From Bog-375 sp049698695 (GTDB taxonomy: Bacteria; Acidobacteriota; Terriglobia; Bryobacterales; Bryobacteraceae), in contig JBAVYH010000100.1 of NCBI GenBank assembly GCA_049698695.1, positions 5,143 through 69,142 of the forward strand: a stretch of DNA of 64,000 bases. Reading direction: 5' to 3'. Below are positions 8,811 through 17,682 of this stretch, piece by piece (position 1 is the stretch's first letter; every line of letters starts with the position of its first letter). The notes beneath the pieces were generated by a model that saw nothing but the letters and a program-made list of their open reading frames with translations, was not told the origin of the DNA and did no database searches. A program made the position numbers and the translations under genes.

Positions 8811-9668
8811 ATGTCGCAAATGCGAATCGTACAAACCATAAGTGAAATGCGTGCCGCAGCGCACGCGGCGCGGCGCGCCGGCGATATCGTGGGCCTTGTC
8901 CCGACGATGGGTTTCTTTCATGAGGGCCACCTGTCGCTGATGCGCCGGGCGCGGGCCGGGTGCGGCCATGTCGTCGTGTCTCTGTTTGTGAATCCCACCC
9001 AGTTCGGTCCCGGCGAGGATCTCGCGGCTTACCCCAGAGACTTCGCGCGGGACTGCGCGCTTGCCGGCGCCGAGGGCGTAGACGTAATGTTCGCTCCCGA
9101 CGCAGCCGAGATGTACGCGGGCGATCACGCCACGTTCGTCGGCGTCGAGCGCCTCACCGCCAACTTATGCGGCGCATCCCGGCCGGGCCATTTCCGCGGC
9201 GTGGCCACTGTGGTGGCCAAGCTCTTCAATATCTGCCAGTCGCAGCGCGCCTACTTCGGCTTGAAGGACTATCAGCAGATGCGCGTGATTGAAACTATGA
9301 TTCGCGACCTGAACTTCTCGGTCGAGCTGGTGCGTTGCCCGATCGTGCGCGAGCCGGATGGCGTGGCCATGAGCTCGCGCAACAGTTATCTTTCTCCGGA
9401 ACAGCGCCGCCACGCAACCATTCTGCGCCGCTCCCTGCTTGCAGCCGGCGATCGCATCGAGCGCGGGGAGCGCGACGGCGCCGCCGTCGCCCGGCAACTG
9501 CGGGAGGCGATTGAATCGGAGCCACTGGCAAGTGTCGATTACGCCGAGGTGGTCGATGCGGAATCGCTCGTGCCCCTCACCCGGATCTACCGTGCCGCAC
9601 TGCTGGCGGTTGCGGTGCGCATCGGCCGCGCGCGCCTGATCGACAACCTGCTGGTTGAGGCAGTGTGA
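8811..9668 (+). CDS. panC: pantothenate synthetase
   Basis: PanC condenses pantoate and beta-alanine using ATP, completing pantothenate synthesis after PanB. The nucleotidyltransferase-type motif PTMGFFHEGHLSLM, the pantoate/ATP-site stretch VNPTQFGPGEDLAAYPRD and the KMSKS-like SSRNSYLSPEQR are all present. At 285 residues the length is normal. Starts are possible at 8811 or at the ATG three codons later. The panB-panC order suggests co-regulation. No panD is seen in the window. Confidence 0.94.
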   Translation: MSQMRIVQTISEMRAAAHAARRAGDIVGLVPTMGFFHEGHLSLMRRARAGCGHVVVSLFVNPTQFGPGEDLAAYPRDFARDCALAGAEGVDVMFAPDAAEMYAGDHATFVGVERLTANLCGASRPGHFRGVATVVAKLFNICQSQRAYFGLKDYQQMRVIETMIRDLNFSVELVRCPIVREPDGVAMSSRNSYLSPEQRRHATILRRSLLAAGDRIERGERDGAAVARQLREAIESEPLASVDYAEVVDAESLVPLTRIYRAALLAVAVRIGRARLIDNLLVEAV

Positions 9669-9696
9669 TCCGTTGGCTGCCGGCGTTACGCCAGAC

Positions 9697-10107
9697 TCAC
9701 CCGAATAATGCGGCGAAATCGCTCGCGGATATGATCCGCGTGGCCTTGTGATGGCCGAGCACAAGCAGCCCGCTCTTGTCACCCGTCACTAGATAATCGG
9801 CCTTCCCAGCTTCGGAGAGAGCCAGCAGAAAATCGTCGATGGGGTCGGGCGAGCGTTCAACGTGCGGCAGCCTGTCAACAACCGTGGCCAGCTCCTTCAG
9901 TTGATTGACCAGGCGGCCGGCGTTGTACGGCTTGATGCGCGCCGCGAGTGCCGGCTTGTGCAGGGTGGCCCGCAACTCGTCGAGCTGCGCCTCGCAGATC
10001 AGGAGCGTGCAGTTCCCCTCTTGCCAAGCGCGATAAATCGCGGCCGGATTGCCTGCGGGGACCAAAAGGGCGGAGACCAGAACGTTGGTGTCGAGCACCA
10101 CACGCAT
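9697..10107 (-). CDS. PIN-domain toxin (VapC-like)
   Basis: This 136-residue PIN-fold protein is a putative RNase toxin. Acidic residues expected in the metal site are present: Asp6 in VVLDTNVLVSALL, a Glu in CEAQLDELR, and Asp residues in SPDPIDDFLLALSEAGKADYLVTGD. It belongs to the PIN_3 group. Its ATG overlaps the stop of the upstream ribbon-helix-helix gene by one base (TGATG), the tight coupling typical of type II toxin-antitoxin pairs. It is convergent with panC. Confidence 0.82.
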   Translation of the reverse strand: MRVVLDTNVLVSALLVPAGNPAAIYRAWQEGNCTLLICEAQLDELRATLHKPALAARIKPYNAGRLVNQLKELATVVDRLPHVERSPDPIDDFLLALSEAGKADYLVTGDKSGLLVLGHHKATRIISASDFAALFG

Positions 10108-10376
10108 CAGGCTCGGTCAGCCGTGACGTTGGCGCGACGCTCGACGCGAACCGCGCGCACCGCATCGTCGATCAGGCTTTGCAACTCATCCGGGCTGGCA
10201 TCGGCGTTGCGCGCCTTGATGTCCTGCACGGTGCGATCAAACACCCGCCAACGGACGGCCTCTTCGATGAATTTCGAGAGGTCGCCTTTTTTCATGCCAT
10301 GCGACCCCAAGTAGGTGCGAAGTGCCAAGTCGGTCTCCTTCGAAACCGTGATGTTCCAGCGGATCGTCACGTCCAT
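10107..10376 (-). CDS. ribbon-helix-helix antitoxin partner of the PIN toxin
   Basis: This 89-residue protein starts MDVTIRWNITVSKETDLALR, a beta-strand then helix as in RHH repressors. It continues with GDLSKFIEEAVRWRVFD and an acidic helical tail that should wrap the toxin. I chose the ATG at 10376 rather than 10418 because the extra 14 residues are Cys/Tyr-rich and fall in what looks like the promoter. As with other antitoxins it likely represses its own promoter. Confidence 0.72.
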   Translation of the reverse strand: MDVTIRWNITVSKETDLALRTYLGSHGMKKGDLSKFIEEAVRWRVFDRTVQDIKARNADASPDELQSLIDDAVRAVRVERRANVTADRA

Positions 10377-10430
10377 ATAACACCTATACACATAAGCGCA
10401 TAAACACTTATACATCAATTCTACACTAGA
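10377..10430. promoter_or_regulatory. AT-rich operator/promoter region of the RHH-PIN pair
   Basis: Immediately upstream of the antitoxin start is an AT-rich block with repeated TATACA/CTTATACA-type words and a short inverted repeat (ATAAG about ten bases from CTTAT). RHH antitoxins bind such repeats. This is an inference; no operator has been shown. Confidence 0.35.
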
Positions 10431-10510
10431 ATGGACTACAACGAAAGAGTATTGTTAACCCGTTATTTGTCAATTATTTGGCGCTTGCCAATCCGAACGT
10501 TGACGACTGC

Positions 10511-11641
10511 CTACGCGGGCTTCCGCAGCAGCGGGCGCAGCGCCAGGTTCACCAGAATCATAATCACCGAGAAGCCCGGCAGCAGGAGCAGCGCCGTTCC
10601 CAGGCTGTGCGAGTTGGCCACGTCGCCGATGATCGGGCTGCTGACCGCGAGACCCAGCCAGCCGCAGGTGATTACGATGCCCATGGCGGTGGCGCTCATG
10701 CGCGGGAAGGCGTCGCCCACCAGGGCGAGCGTCGTGGGAAAGACCGGCGCCATCGCGAGCCCTGCGCAGAATACCACCACCCATGCCGCCGAGGGGCTGG
10801 TGACCTGCAGCATGGCGAATGTCGCGATGGCCATGGCCACCGAGGCGCCAAGGGTCACCGACAACGCGGATACCTTGATGAGAATCCGCGAGGCCGCCAG
10901 GCGTCCTACCAGCAGCCCCAGCGCGAAGCCCAGCGAAAGGATATTGAGCGCGGTGGCTTTGTCGAGCCCGCGCACCACGGTCAGGTACCTGGCCAGCCAG
11001 TTCCAGACGCCCACTTCGCAGGCAATGTAGAGAAACAAAAACAGCGACAGGACATACAGCACCGGGCGGCCCACCACCAGGCCGATCTCGGACGCTTTGA
11101 ATCCGCGCGCGCCGGTGGGTTTCGGCATCGGCGTCACGATATTGAACAACAGCACGATGGTAGCCAGCACGGCGGCCACGTAGCACATGCGCACCGCGCT
11201 GCCGCCAAGCACATTGGCGGTGACGAACGGTGTGATCAGCCCGCCCAGCCCGAAGAACAGATTCAGGATGTTCAACATGCTGCCCCGGCGCGATTCACTG
11301 ACATCGGAAACCAGCGCGTTGGCGCCCGTCACTACCACGCCTCCACCCAGGCCCAGCAGCGTCAAGGCCACTAGCACCAGGGTGAAATCGCTACCGGCGG
11401 CAGGCAGCAGCCAGAAGGAAATCGAAATCAGCGCCAGGCCGCCGACCAGCGCCGTCTTTTTGCCTTTAAGATCGATCAGCGGCCCGACCGAAACGGAAGC
11501 GACCACCAGCCCGATCGCCTGCGCCGCGGCGATGGTGCCGATCTTCGCGTCGGTGAATCCCAGCGTCGGGTTGAACGTTCCCCACGTGGCGGCGACGATG
11601 CCGTAGATCAGAATGCCGAGGATCGCGGCTAGTATCAACAT
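10511..11641 (-). CDS. MFS transporter, FucP/sugar-type
   Basis: This 376-residue membrane protein has about 12 hydrophobic segments. The stretch MLNILNLFFGLGGLITPF in the first half is characteristic of the FucP/GlcP sugar:proton symporter branch of the major facilitators. A DLKGKKTALVGG loop matches the conserved TM2-TM3 loop. Its substrate is unknown. It lies 18 bp downstream of the sensor kinase stop on the same strand, so it may be in the same transcript as the two-component system. Confidence 0.8.
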   Translation of the reverse strand: MLILAAILGILIYGIVAATWGTFNPTLGFTDAKIGTIAAAQAIGLVVASVSVGPLIDLKGKKTALVGGLALISISFWLLPAAGSDFTLVLVALTLLGLGGGVVVTGANALVSDVSESRRGSMLNILNLFFGLGGLITPFVTANVLGGSAVRMCYVAAVLATIVLLFNIVTPMPKPTGARGFKASEIGLVVGRPVLYVLSLFLFLYIACEVGVWNWLARYLTVVRGLDKATALNILSLGFALGLLVGRLAASRILIKVSALSVTLGASVAMAIATFAMLQVTSPSAAWVVVFCAGLAMAPVFPTTLALVGDAFPRMSATAMGIVITCGWLGLAVSSPIIGDVANSHSLGTALLLLPGFSVIMILVNLALRPLLRKPA

Positions 11642-11659
11642 GGAGAGTTGATCTTATCA

Positions 11660-13246
11660 CTACGCCCTGCCGGCTGGTTGCTGGGCGAGTTCCAGGTGGG
11701 CCGTCGCTCCCGCGGCGGGCAGCGTGATGGTGAATCGCGTCCCTTTGCCGGGGCTGCTCTGAACGTCGATGACGCCCTGGTGCGCTTTGGCAATCCAGGC
11801 AACGAAGCTTAAGCCTAGTCCCAGGCCCTGATCGGGTGCCGGGGCCGTGCCCGAGCCGGGAACGCGGTAGAAACGGTCGAAGATGTGCGGCAGGTGCTCG
11901 GCGGGAATTCCGCGCCCGGTGTCTTCCACCACCAGCTCCACGTTGCCCCCCACCCGCCGCGCGCTGAGGCGCACCTCGCCGCCTTCGGGAGTGAACTTCA
12001 GGGCGTTCGAGAGTAGGTTGGTGATCATGCGTTCGATTTGCACCCGGTCGGCCTCCACGAAACAGCCGGGTTGGCAATGCGCTGTGAGCCGCACGCTGGC
12101 GCCCTCGGCGGGAATCTGGAACTGCTCAGCCAGGTCTTCCAACACCAGGCCGAGGTCGATCCGCGCTCTCTGCAGCGCCAGTTGCCCGGATTCGGCTTGC
12201 GAGAGCAGCAGCAGCGCGCGCACGATCTGCGAAAGCCGGTCAATATCCTGCATCGCGTTCAACATGGCCTCGCGATACTGCTCGGTGCCCCCGGCCGTCA
12301 TCAAGGCCACCTCCAGTTGCCCGCGTATGCCGGTGATGGGCGTGCGCAGCTCGTGCGAAACATCGGCCGAGAACTGCTTCATCTGCCGGAATGAGGCCTC
12401 CAGGCGCTCGATCATGCGATTGAAGGTGAGAATCAGATAGTCGAGTTCATCGCCGGAATGCCGCGAAGGAATGCGCAGCCCCAGGTTGGAGCCGGTGATG
12501 CGCTGCGCCGCCTGCGCCACGTCGCGCACCGGAGTGAGCGCGCGCCCGGCCACCACCCAGCCCACCAGCCAGCCCAGCAAGGTTGCGCCGGGGATGACGC
12601 CGACAAAAATCATGAAGGAGTATTTGCGCAGGATTTCTTCGTTCTTCGCCAGCGACGTTCCCAGCGCCACGTAAAACGGATCGCGCCTCTTCTCATCCCA
12701 CATCACCGCGGCGCGAATCAGAAACAGCTCTCCCGATGAGTCCCGTTTCTCCATCCAGAAGGGCTTGCCGGCCTGCCCCGGTTTGGAAGCCGCCACCCAC
12801 TGCCGCACCCGCGCCTGAATATCGGCGGGGCGGTCCTGCGGCAGATCCTGATAGATGGTCGATTCGGCGGGCGCCTGCGTCTCGTGGTCCTGAATCACCT
12901 GCCCGCTGCTGTCGGTGATCAGCAGAACCTTCTTGATGTCCAGCACCACTGTGGTTTCGTCGGGGTCGTCTTTGTCGTAATACCAGTTGGCCTCGTAGGC
13001 GCTCGAATCCGGGGCACGATCGATGCGCAGGATGTTGCCTTTAACCGCCGTCCAATCCTCGTCCAGCGAATCCGTCGCCAGCGTCTGCAGGCTGCTTGCC
13101 AGTTGCGCGCGAGCCAGCCACGCCGCGCCTACCAGCAGGACGACAAACAGCGCCGCATAAGTAGCGGTGAGGCGGAAGCGCAAGCCGCGCGACGCCCGCC
13201 GCAAGTCGCGGCCGATGCGAAGCAGGTCGCGCCGCAGTAACCGCAT
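11660..13246 (-). CDS. membrane sensor histidine kinase
   Basis: This 528-residue kinase has TM1 at about residues 26-45, a periplasmic sensor domain of ~160 residues, TM2 at about 209-233, a HAMP linker, a HisKA domain with phospho-acceptor His298 (FSADVSHELRTPITG) and an HATPase domain with Asn414 (NLLSNALKFTPEGG) and a DTGRGIP G-box. The architecture resembles CusS/heavy-metal-type sensors. The periplasmic domain gives no ligand clue. The response regulator gene ends one base before this start, so the pair is an operon. Confidence 0.92.
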   Translation of the reverse strand: MRLLRRDLLRIGRDLRRASRGLRFRLTATYAALFVVLLVGAAWLARAQLASSLQTLATDSLDEDWTAVKGNILRIDRAPDSSAYEANWYYDKDDPDETTVVLDIKKVLLITDSSGQVIQDHETQAPAESTIYQDLPQDRPADIQARVRQWVAASKPGQAGKPFWMEKRDSSGELFLIRAAVMWDEKRRDPFYVALGTSLAKNEEILRKYSFMIFVGVIPGATLLGWLVGWVVAGRALTPVRDVAQAAQRITGSNLGLRIPSRHSGDELDYLILTFNRMIERLEASFRQMKQFSADVSHELRTPITGIRGQLEVALMTAGGTEQYREAMLNAMQDIDRLSQIVRALLLLSQAESGQLALQRARIDLGLVLEDLAEQFQIPAEGASVRLTAHCQPGCFVEADRVQIERMITNLLSNALKFTPEGGEVRLSARRVGGNVELVVEDTGRGIPAEHLPHIFDRFYRVPGSGTAPAPDQGLGLGLSFVAWIAKAHQGVIDVQSSPGKGTRFTITLPAAGATAHLELAQQPAGRA

Positions 13247-13247
13247 G

Positions 13248-13964
13248 CTACGCCTGCCGTTCGGGAACGGCTTCCGGCGCCCGGTCCGCCGCCTTGTCCG
13301 GAGCCTCGATCATGTACCCGATCCCACGCACCGTCTGGATGATCTTTTGCGGGAAGCGGTCGTCGATCTTGCTGCGCAGGTGGCGGATGTAGACGTCGAC
13401 GATGTTGGTCAGCCCGTCGTAGTCCATATCCCAGACGTGCTCCACGATCATCGTGCGGCTGAGCGGCCGGCCGGGGTTGCGCATCATGTATTCGAGTATG
13501 CCGAACTCCTTGGGCGCCAGGTCGATCGCTTCGCCCGAGCGCGTTACTTTGCGGCGGATGCAGTCGAGCGTCAGGTCGGCCACCTGCAGCTTTTCCGGCG
13601 TCGGCTGGCCGCGCCGCAGCAGCGCCCGCACTCTGGCCAGCAGTTCGACGAAGGCGAACGGCTTCACCAGGTAGTCGTCGGCGCCCTGCTCCAAGCCCTT
13701 GACGCGATCGTCGAGCGAGCTGCGCGCGCTCAGGATCAGCACCGGCGGGCCCACCTTTCCGCCGCGGATTCTCTCCAGCACCTCGATACCGTCCATATCG
13801 GGCAGCATCAGGTCCAGAATCACTAGGTCGTAATCGGTCGAGTGCGTGCGGTCCAGCGCGCCTGTCCCATTGGCCGCCACATCCACCACATAGCCGGCCC
13901 CTTCAAGACCCCGGCACAGGAAGTCGGCGATGCGTTTTTCGTCCTCCACCACCAGCAGTCTCAT
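13248..13964 (-). CDS. OmpR-family response regulator
   Basis: The receiver domain starts MRLLVVEDEKRIADFL. The phospho-acceptor is Asp51 in LVILDLMLPDMDG and the switch Lys lies in DDYLVKPFAF. A winged-helix DNA-binding domain follows (KEFGILEYMMRNPGRPLSR, then VYIRHLRSKID and IQTVRGIGYMI). It should be phosphorylated by the kinase gene directly downstream. Targets are unknown; the adjacent MFS gene is a plausible one. Confidence 0.93.
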   Translation of the reverse strand: MRLLVVEDEKRIADFLCRGLEGAGYVVDVAANGTGALDRTHSTDYDLVILDLMLPDMDGIEVLERIRGGKVGPPVLILSARSSLDDRVKGLEQGADDYLVKPFAFVELLARVRALLRRGQPTPEKLQVADLTLDCIRRKVTRSGEAIDLAPKEFGILEYMMRNPGRPLSRTMIVEHVWDMDYDGLTNIVDVYIRHLRSKIDDRFPQKIIQTVRGIGYMIEAPDKAADRAPEAVPERQA

Positions 13965-14146
13965 TTGTTATCAGCTTATCAACAACGTGACAGCCAGTGC
14001 GGCGGCCGGGCGTACCTTTCGGTTTAGGACGATGGAAACACGCAGCCTGTCACGGGCTTCTCTGCGATCGATCAGCAAGCCAGGCGTGCGGCCGAAGTTC
14101 TCGATGCTGCCTGACCGCCGACACCACGGAGTTCCTTTGCCTAGAT

Positions 14147-14719
14147 CTATGGGTATTTCACTTTGTCCGTACTAACGGACAGCATCCCTTTAACATATTG
14201 CTGTCCCCTATCCCTCACAACGTACATCCCAATCCAGGCTCTGTCCGGGATGAACCTCAGGTACCAGTCGTTGTCCTCGGCGCTTGGCGTGTCGCTGTGT
14301 TCGACTCCGAGTGCCAGCCTTTTCCCCGTCTCGTCTCCCATCCAAAGAAGCGGTTTCTCAAACGGGCTGAGGCCCATATGCAGGCGGGTTGTCCCATCCG
14401 CTCCATTGAATTCCAGAGTCGGGCTGCCACCGACCATCCCAAACACCGCCCCCTGGTAGCGCGGGTCGGTGAGGTCGCCGGTGCGTGCTACGTAGTGTTT
14501 CGGGTCCCATTGTCCTCCGAAGGCCAGCACCGCGTTGTGGCGCTTGTCAATGCCCCAATAGGAAATTGGCCGTCCCGCTGCGTCCACCAGCTCGAAGCTA
14601 CGGGCCCGGATCACCTGATCCGGGTATACTCGTTCGCGGGCGCGTTCCACACGTGTGCCAAGCATGCCGCCGAGGAACCCGGCCAACAAGGCAGCCGCGA
14701 TAAGAAGGCTCTGTTTCAC
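14147..14719 (-). CDS. hypothetical membrane-anchored protein
   Basis: This 190-residue protein has an N-terminal hydrophobic helix (LLIAAALLAGFLGGMLGTRV) that is probably an uncleaved anchor, followed by a soluble domain. The domain has beta-rich segments such as ARSFELVDAAGRPISYWGI and LHMGLSPFEKPLLWMGDETGK. I do not recognise the family; the pattern 'property of an object compared with its value' recalls small acidobacterial exported proteins. The gene stands alone, and a decayed PEP-CTERM gene lies divergently upstream. Confidence 0.55.
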   Translation of the reverse strand: MKQSLLIAAALLAGFLGGMLGTRVERARERVYPDQVIRARSFELVDAAGRPISYWGIDKRHNAVLAFGGQWDPKHYVARTGDLTDPRYQGAVFGMVGGSPTLEFNGADGTTRLHMGLSPFEKPLLWMGDETGKRLALGVEHSDTPSAEDNDWYLRFIPDRAWIGMYVVRDRGQQYVKGMLSVSTDKVKYP

Positions 14720-14807
14720 GGTTTCTCTCCCTTTACCATTTTGGAGTCTTACATTGAATATTGGCAGGAGGACTGGGGTTCCCTGCCGTACATGTGCGGT
14801 CAGTGCT

Positions 14808-15124
14808 CACCTGTCACCGGTATTTTATGTCGATTACGACCAATTGATCGTCACCGGTGCTGCCCAGCTCAACGGCACGCTGAACGTCACCTTCGGTGCG
14901 GGATTCTACCCTTACGTGTCCGAGACCTTCAACGACGTCATGACTTTCAGCTCCGTCACTGGCAATTTCACAGCGTGGACCCGGCCGGGAACTGGGTGGA
15001 AATCTGGAGCTCCGACAGCCTCAGCCTGGAATACGTTACGCCGGAGTTGTCCACCTGGCTTCTGCTGGCGTTCGGGCTGATTGGGTTCGGCTGGCTTAGT
15101 CGGCGAGCCAGAGCGCGAGGATAG
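14808..15124 (+). pseudogene. remnant of a PEP-CTERM exported protein, 5' truncated and frameshifted
   Basis: One frame encodes YDQLIVTGAAQLNGTLNVTF and then SETFNDVMTFSSVTGNF, the beta-solenoid style of PEP-CTERM/autotransporter-like proteins. Near 14970 the sense continues in a different frame as DPAGNWVEIWSSDSLSLEYV. It ends in a sorting signal: VTPELSTW, a hydrophobic helix LLLAFGLIGFGWL, and the basic tail SRRARARG. No start codon or signal peptide precedes the first part. It is a decayed gene whose C-terminal signal indicates an exosortase system in the genome. Confidence 0.7.
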
Positions 15125-15446
15125 CCGCTCCGGCAATGGCGGCGGGAGCTTCGGATCCCCGGCCCCAGATTGAGACCGATGCGGCGGTCCATCCCGATCT
15201 GGCAGAACGCCAAGGAAGGCCCATCTGACAGACGCATGGCGAGACAGCCGCCTTAATCCAGTTCACAAGTGTCCGATGCCGAACATCTTCGCCCAGGAAC
15301 GGACACAAAGGCTCCCCGATATGAGGATATGCACTGATTCCGGAGCGACTTTAGCTCAGAACGATTTGGCCCGGCACATGCTAATCCAACTGCCATACGA
15401 GGCGTTCACGTGCAGGGTAGACGCCTACCGAACTGGGAGGAGCGTA

Positions 15447-15908
15447 ATGTCTGTGAACTTGAAATTCAGAGGATGGAAACTTTGTGCCACGGCTCTGGCT
15501 TCCTTTGCATGCGGATCGGTCATCACAGCCCGCCTGACACACGTACAAGAGGTGAAGGCCGATGGCAATCGCGTCTTCGAGCTGATGGTCTATCACACAG
15601 AGCCGGGCAAAGTGCCCTCGCTCGAATCTATCTTTAAGGATGTATCCAAGCTACAGGCAAAACACGGGCTCAATGCCATCGGCTATTGGGTGCCGAACGA
15701 CGACTCGCCCGCCTGGAAGGACACTTTTGTTTACCTGATCACTCATTCCAACCAGGATGACGGCCAAAAGAACTGGAATGCACTGCACGCCGACCCGGCA
15801 TTTCTCCCTTACCGAAGTGCGGCGGTGCCTCTGATCGAAAAAGTGAATGGAGCGTTCCACGTGGACGACGTGTTCATGCATCCGACGGACTTCTCCGCAA
15901 TCAAGTAG
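15447..15908 (+). CDS. exported NIPSNAP-family protein
   Basis: A short hydrophobic N-terminus (LCATALASFACGSVITARL) is followed by a NIPSNAP-type ferredoxin-like domain: RVFELMVYHTEPGKVPSLES, then GYWVPND and a C-terminal FHVDDVFMHP. Acidobacteria carry many such small secreted proteins; their function is unknown. I chose the ATG at 15447 because GGGAGG lies six bases upstream. The longer frame from 15276 has no coding look. Confidence 0.78.
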   Translation: MSVNLKFRGWKLCATALASFACGSVITARLTHVQEVKADGNRVFELMVYHTEPGKVPSLESIFKDVSKLQAKHGLNAIGYWVPNDDSPAWKDTFVYLITHSNQDDGQKNWNALHADPAFLPYRSAAVPLIEKVNGAFHVDDVFMHPTDFSAIK

Positions 15909-16260
15909 AAATGCTGGTTGGCGAGACGCTCCATAATACTGCATCCCGCAAGATCCGCCGCCGATCCATGCATCTTAGTTGACTCTTTCGGTAAGGCCAA
16001 CTCACTCCTCGCGCAGCAGTCTCAGAGGATCCGGCGAAAAAAGCGGTCAGCCAGATGATAGCGCGGTCTGTACGGCGTAAAGCGTGCACGAGCGGTGCAC
16101 GAGACAGACGCATTTTCCATCTCCGTTTGTTCCCCCGCGCCGCAAAAGATATCCAGCTTCAGTGCTATCAAGATGACGCCGGACGCCCGCCGCTTTCAGC
16201 CTCTCGGGGTGAAGAGGGCCGCCGCTGGACAGAGGGCCGCGGCCCGTCGCACTATGTAGA
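15909..16260. other. 352-bp gap without a recognisable gene
   Basis: Between the NIPSNAP gene and the sugar-kinase-like gene I see no coherent reading frame. There is a short tandem GTGCACGAG repeat near 16086-16105. I see no RNA structure or promoter I would defend. Confidence 0.4.
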
Positions 16261-17682
16261 TTGGCTCCGTCGCTTACCATTACCCCTCAATTCCATCCGC
16301 CGCTCGATCCCGAATTCGTCCCGGCCGCGTTGTGGAACCGCGCCTACCGCGCCGCGGTCAGCCAGGCCGGTGGCGCGCCGCTCGCCATCGCGCTCGAGCG
16401 CGGCGATGGTTCGGTCTCCGTCTATCGCACCGCCGTTCTGCCGCACCAGGGCGCATACGTGGACTGGAATTGCCGCTATGCCGAACGGCTCCTCAAATTC
16501 CTGCTGTGGCAAAAGGGCGGCTGCCGTGTGACCATCGCCAGCGATCCCGGCCTGGCCGCTTACCTCGGCGCGGTATACTCGCCGGCCGGCGTGCGCGCCT
16601 TCGATCATCGCTTCATGGGCGAACGCATCTATGGCCGGCCGTTCGCTGTCGTTGGCGCCGCCTACGATGCCGTCCCCGAGGAGCGCGAGCCCACCACTCC
16701 GCTGGGCCGCCACCTCGAGGGCTGCCGCATCGGCTTCGACCTGGGCGCCAGCGACCGCAAGTGCGCTGCGGTGATGGAGGGCCGCGCCGTCTGGAGCGAT
16801 GAAACGCCCTGGAATCCCTCCGCCCAGTCCGACCCGCAATATCACTTCGATGGCGTCCAGGATTCTCTCCGCCGCGCCGCTGCCCACCTGCCGCGCGTCG
16901 ACGCCATCGGCGGCAGCGCCGCCGGCGTCTATGTGAACAATCAGGTTCGCGTCGGCTCGCTCTACCGCTCCGTCCCTCAGCCCCTCTTCGAAGCCCGCAT
17001 TCGCAACCTCTTCCTCGAGCTGCAAGCCGCCTGGGGCGTTCCGTTCGAAGTGGTCAACGATGGCGAAGTCACCGCTCTCGCCGGTTCCATGGCCCTCGGC
17101 GACAATGCCGTGCTCGGCGTAGCCATGGGCAGCAGCCTGGCCGCCGGATACGTCACGCCCCGCGGCGCCATCACGGGCTGGCTGAATGAGCTGGCTTTCG
17201 TCCCCGTGGATTACCGGCCGGGTGCGCCACTCGACGAATGGTCCGGCGATTCGGGCGCCGGTGTGCAATATTTCTCGCAGCAAGCCGTGGGCCGCCTGCT
17301 GGCACCCGCCGGCATCCACCTGCCGCCGGAAATGCCCCTTCCTGTGAAGCTCGAGCAGGTGCAGCAGCTCGCAGCCGGTGGCGACGCCCACGCGCTAAGC
17401 ATCTTCGAAACCATCGGCGTCTGGTTCGGTTACACCATCGCTCACTTCGCGGATTTTTATCAGGTCCGCAACCTGCTGGTCCTCGGGCGCGTGATGACCG
17501 GCGTTGGCGGCGACCTGCTGCTTTCCACCGCTCGCCGCGTGCTGGCGGCCGAGTTTCCCGATCTTGCGGAGCGCATCCGCTTCCACATCCCCGGTGAGCA
17601 GGAGAAGCGCCACGGCCAGGCCATCGCCGCCGCCAGCCTTCCCGCCATCCCACCCAAGGAGGTCCCGCATGTTTCCAAGTAA
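16261..17682 (+). CDS. ASKHA-fold sugar kinase-like protein (ROK-related)
   Basis: This 473-residue protein has an actin/hexokinase-type nucleotide fold. The phosphate-1 loop is GCRIGFDLGASDRKCAAV near residue 160, and GVAMGSSLAAGYV resembles a later glycine-rich segment. It is longer than typical ROK kinases and lacks their zinc motif (CxCGxxGCxE), so the assignment is to the superfamily only. The start codon is TTG with no strong ribosome binding site. The PIG-L deacetylase gene begins inside its last codons (14-base overlap). A role in amino-sugar use, with phosphorylation and deacetylation by the pair, is an inference. Confidence 0.7.
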   Translation: MAPSLTITPQFHPPLDPEFVPAALWNRAYRAAVSQAGGAPLAIALERGDGSVSVYRTAVLPHQGAYVDWNCRYAERLLKFLLWQKGGCRVTIASDPGLAAYLGAVYSPAGVRAFDHRFMGERIYGRPFAVVGAAYDAVPEEREPTTPLGRHLEGCRIGFDLGASDRKCAAVMEGRAVWSDETPWNPSAQSDPQYHFDGVQDSLRRAAAHLPRVDAIGGSAAGVYVNNQVRVGSLYRSVPQPLFEARIRNLFLELQAAWGVPFEVVNDGEVTALAGSMALGDNAVLGVAMGSSLAAGYVTPRGAITGWLNELAFVPVDYRPGAPLDEWSGDSGAGVQYFSQQAVGRLLAPAGIHLPPEMPLPVKLEQVQQLAAGGDAHALSIFETIGVWFGYTIAHFADFYQVRNLLVLGRVMTGVGGDLLLSTARRVLAAEFPDLAERIRFHIPGEQEKRHGQAIAAASLPAIPPKEVPHVSK

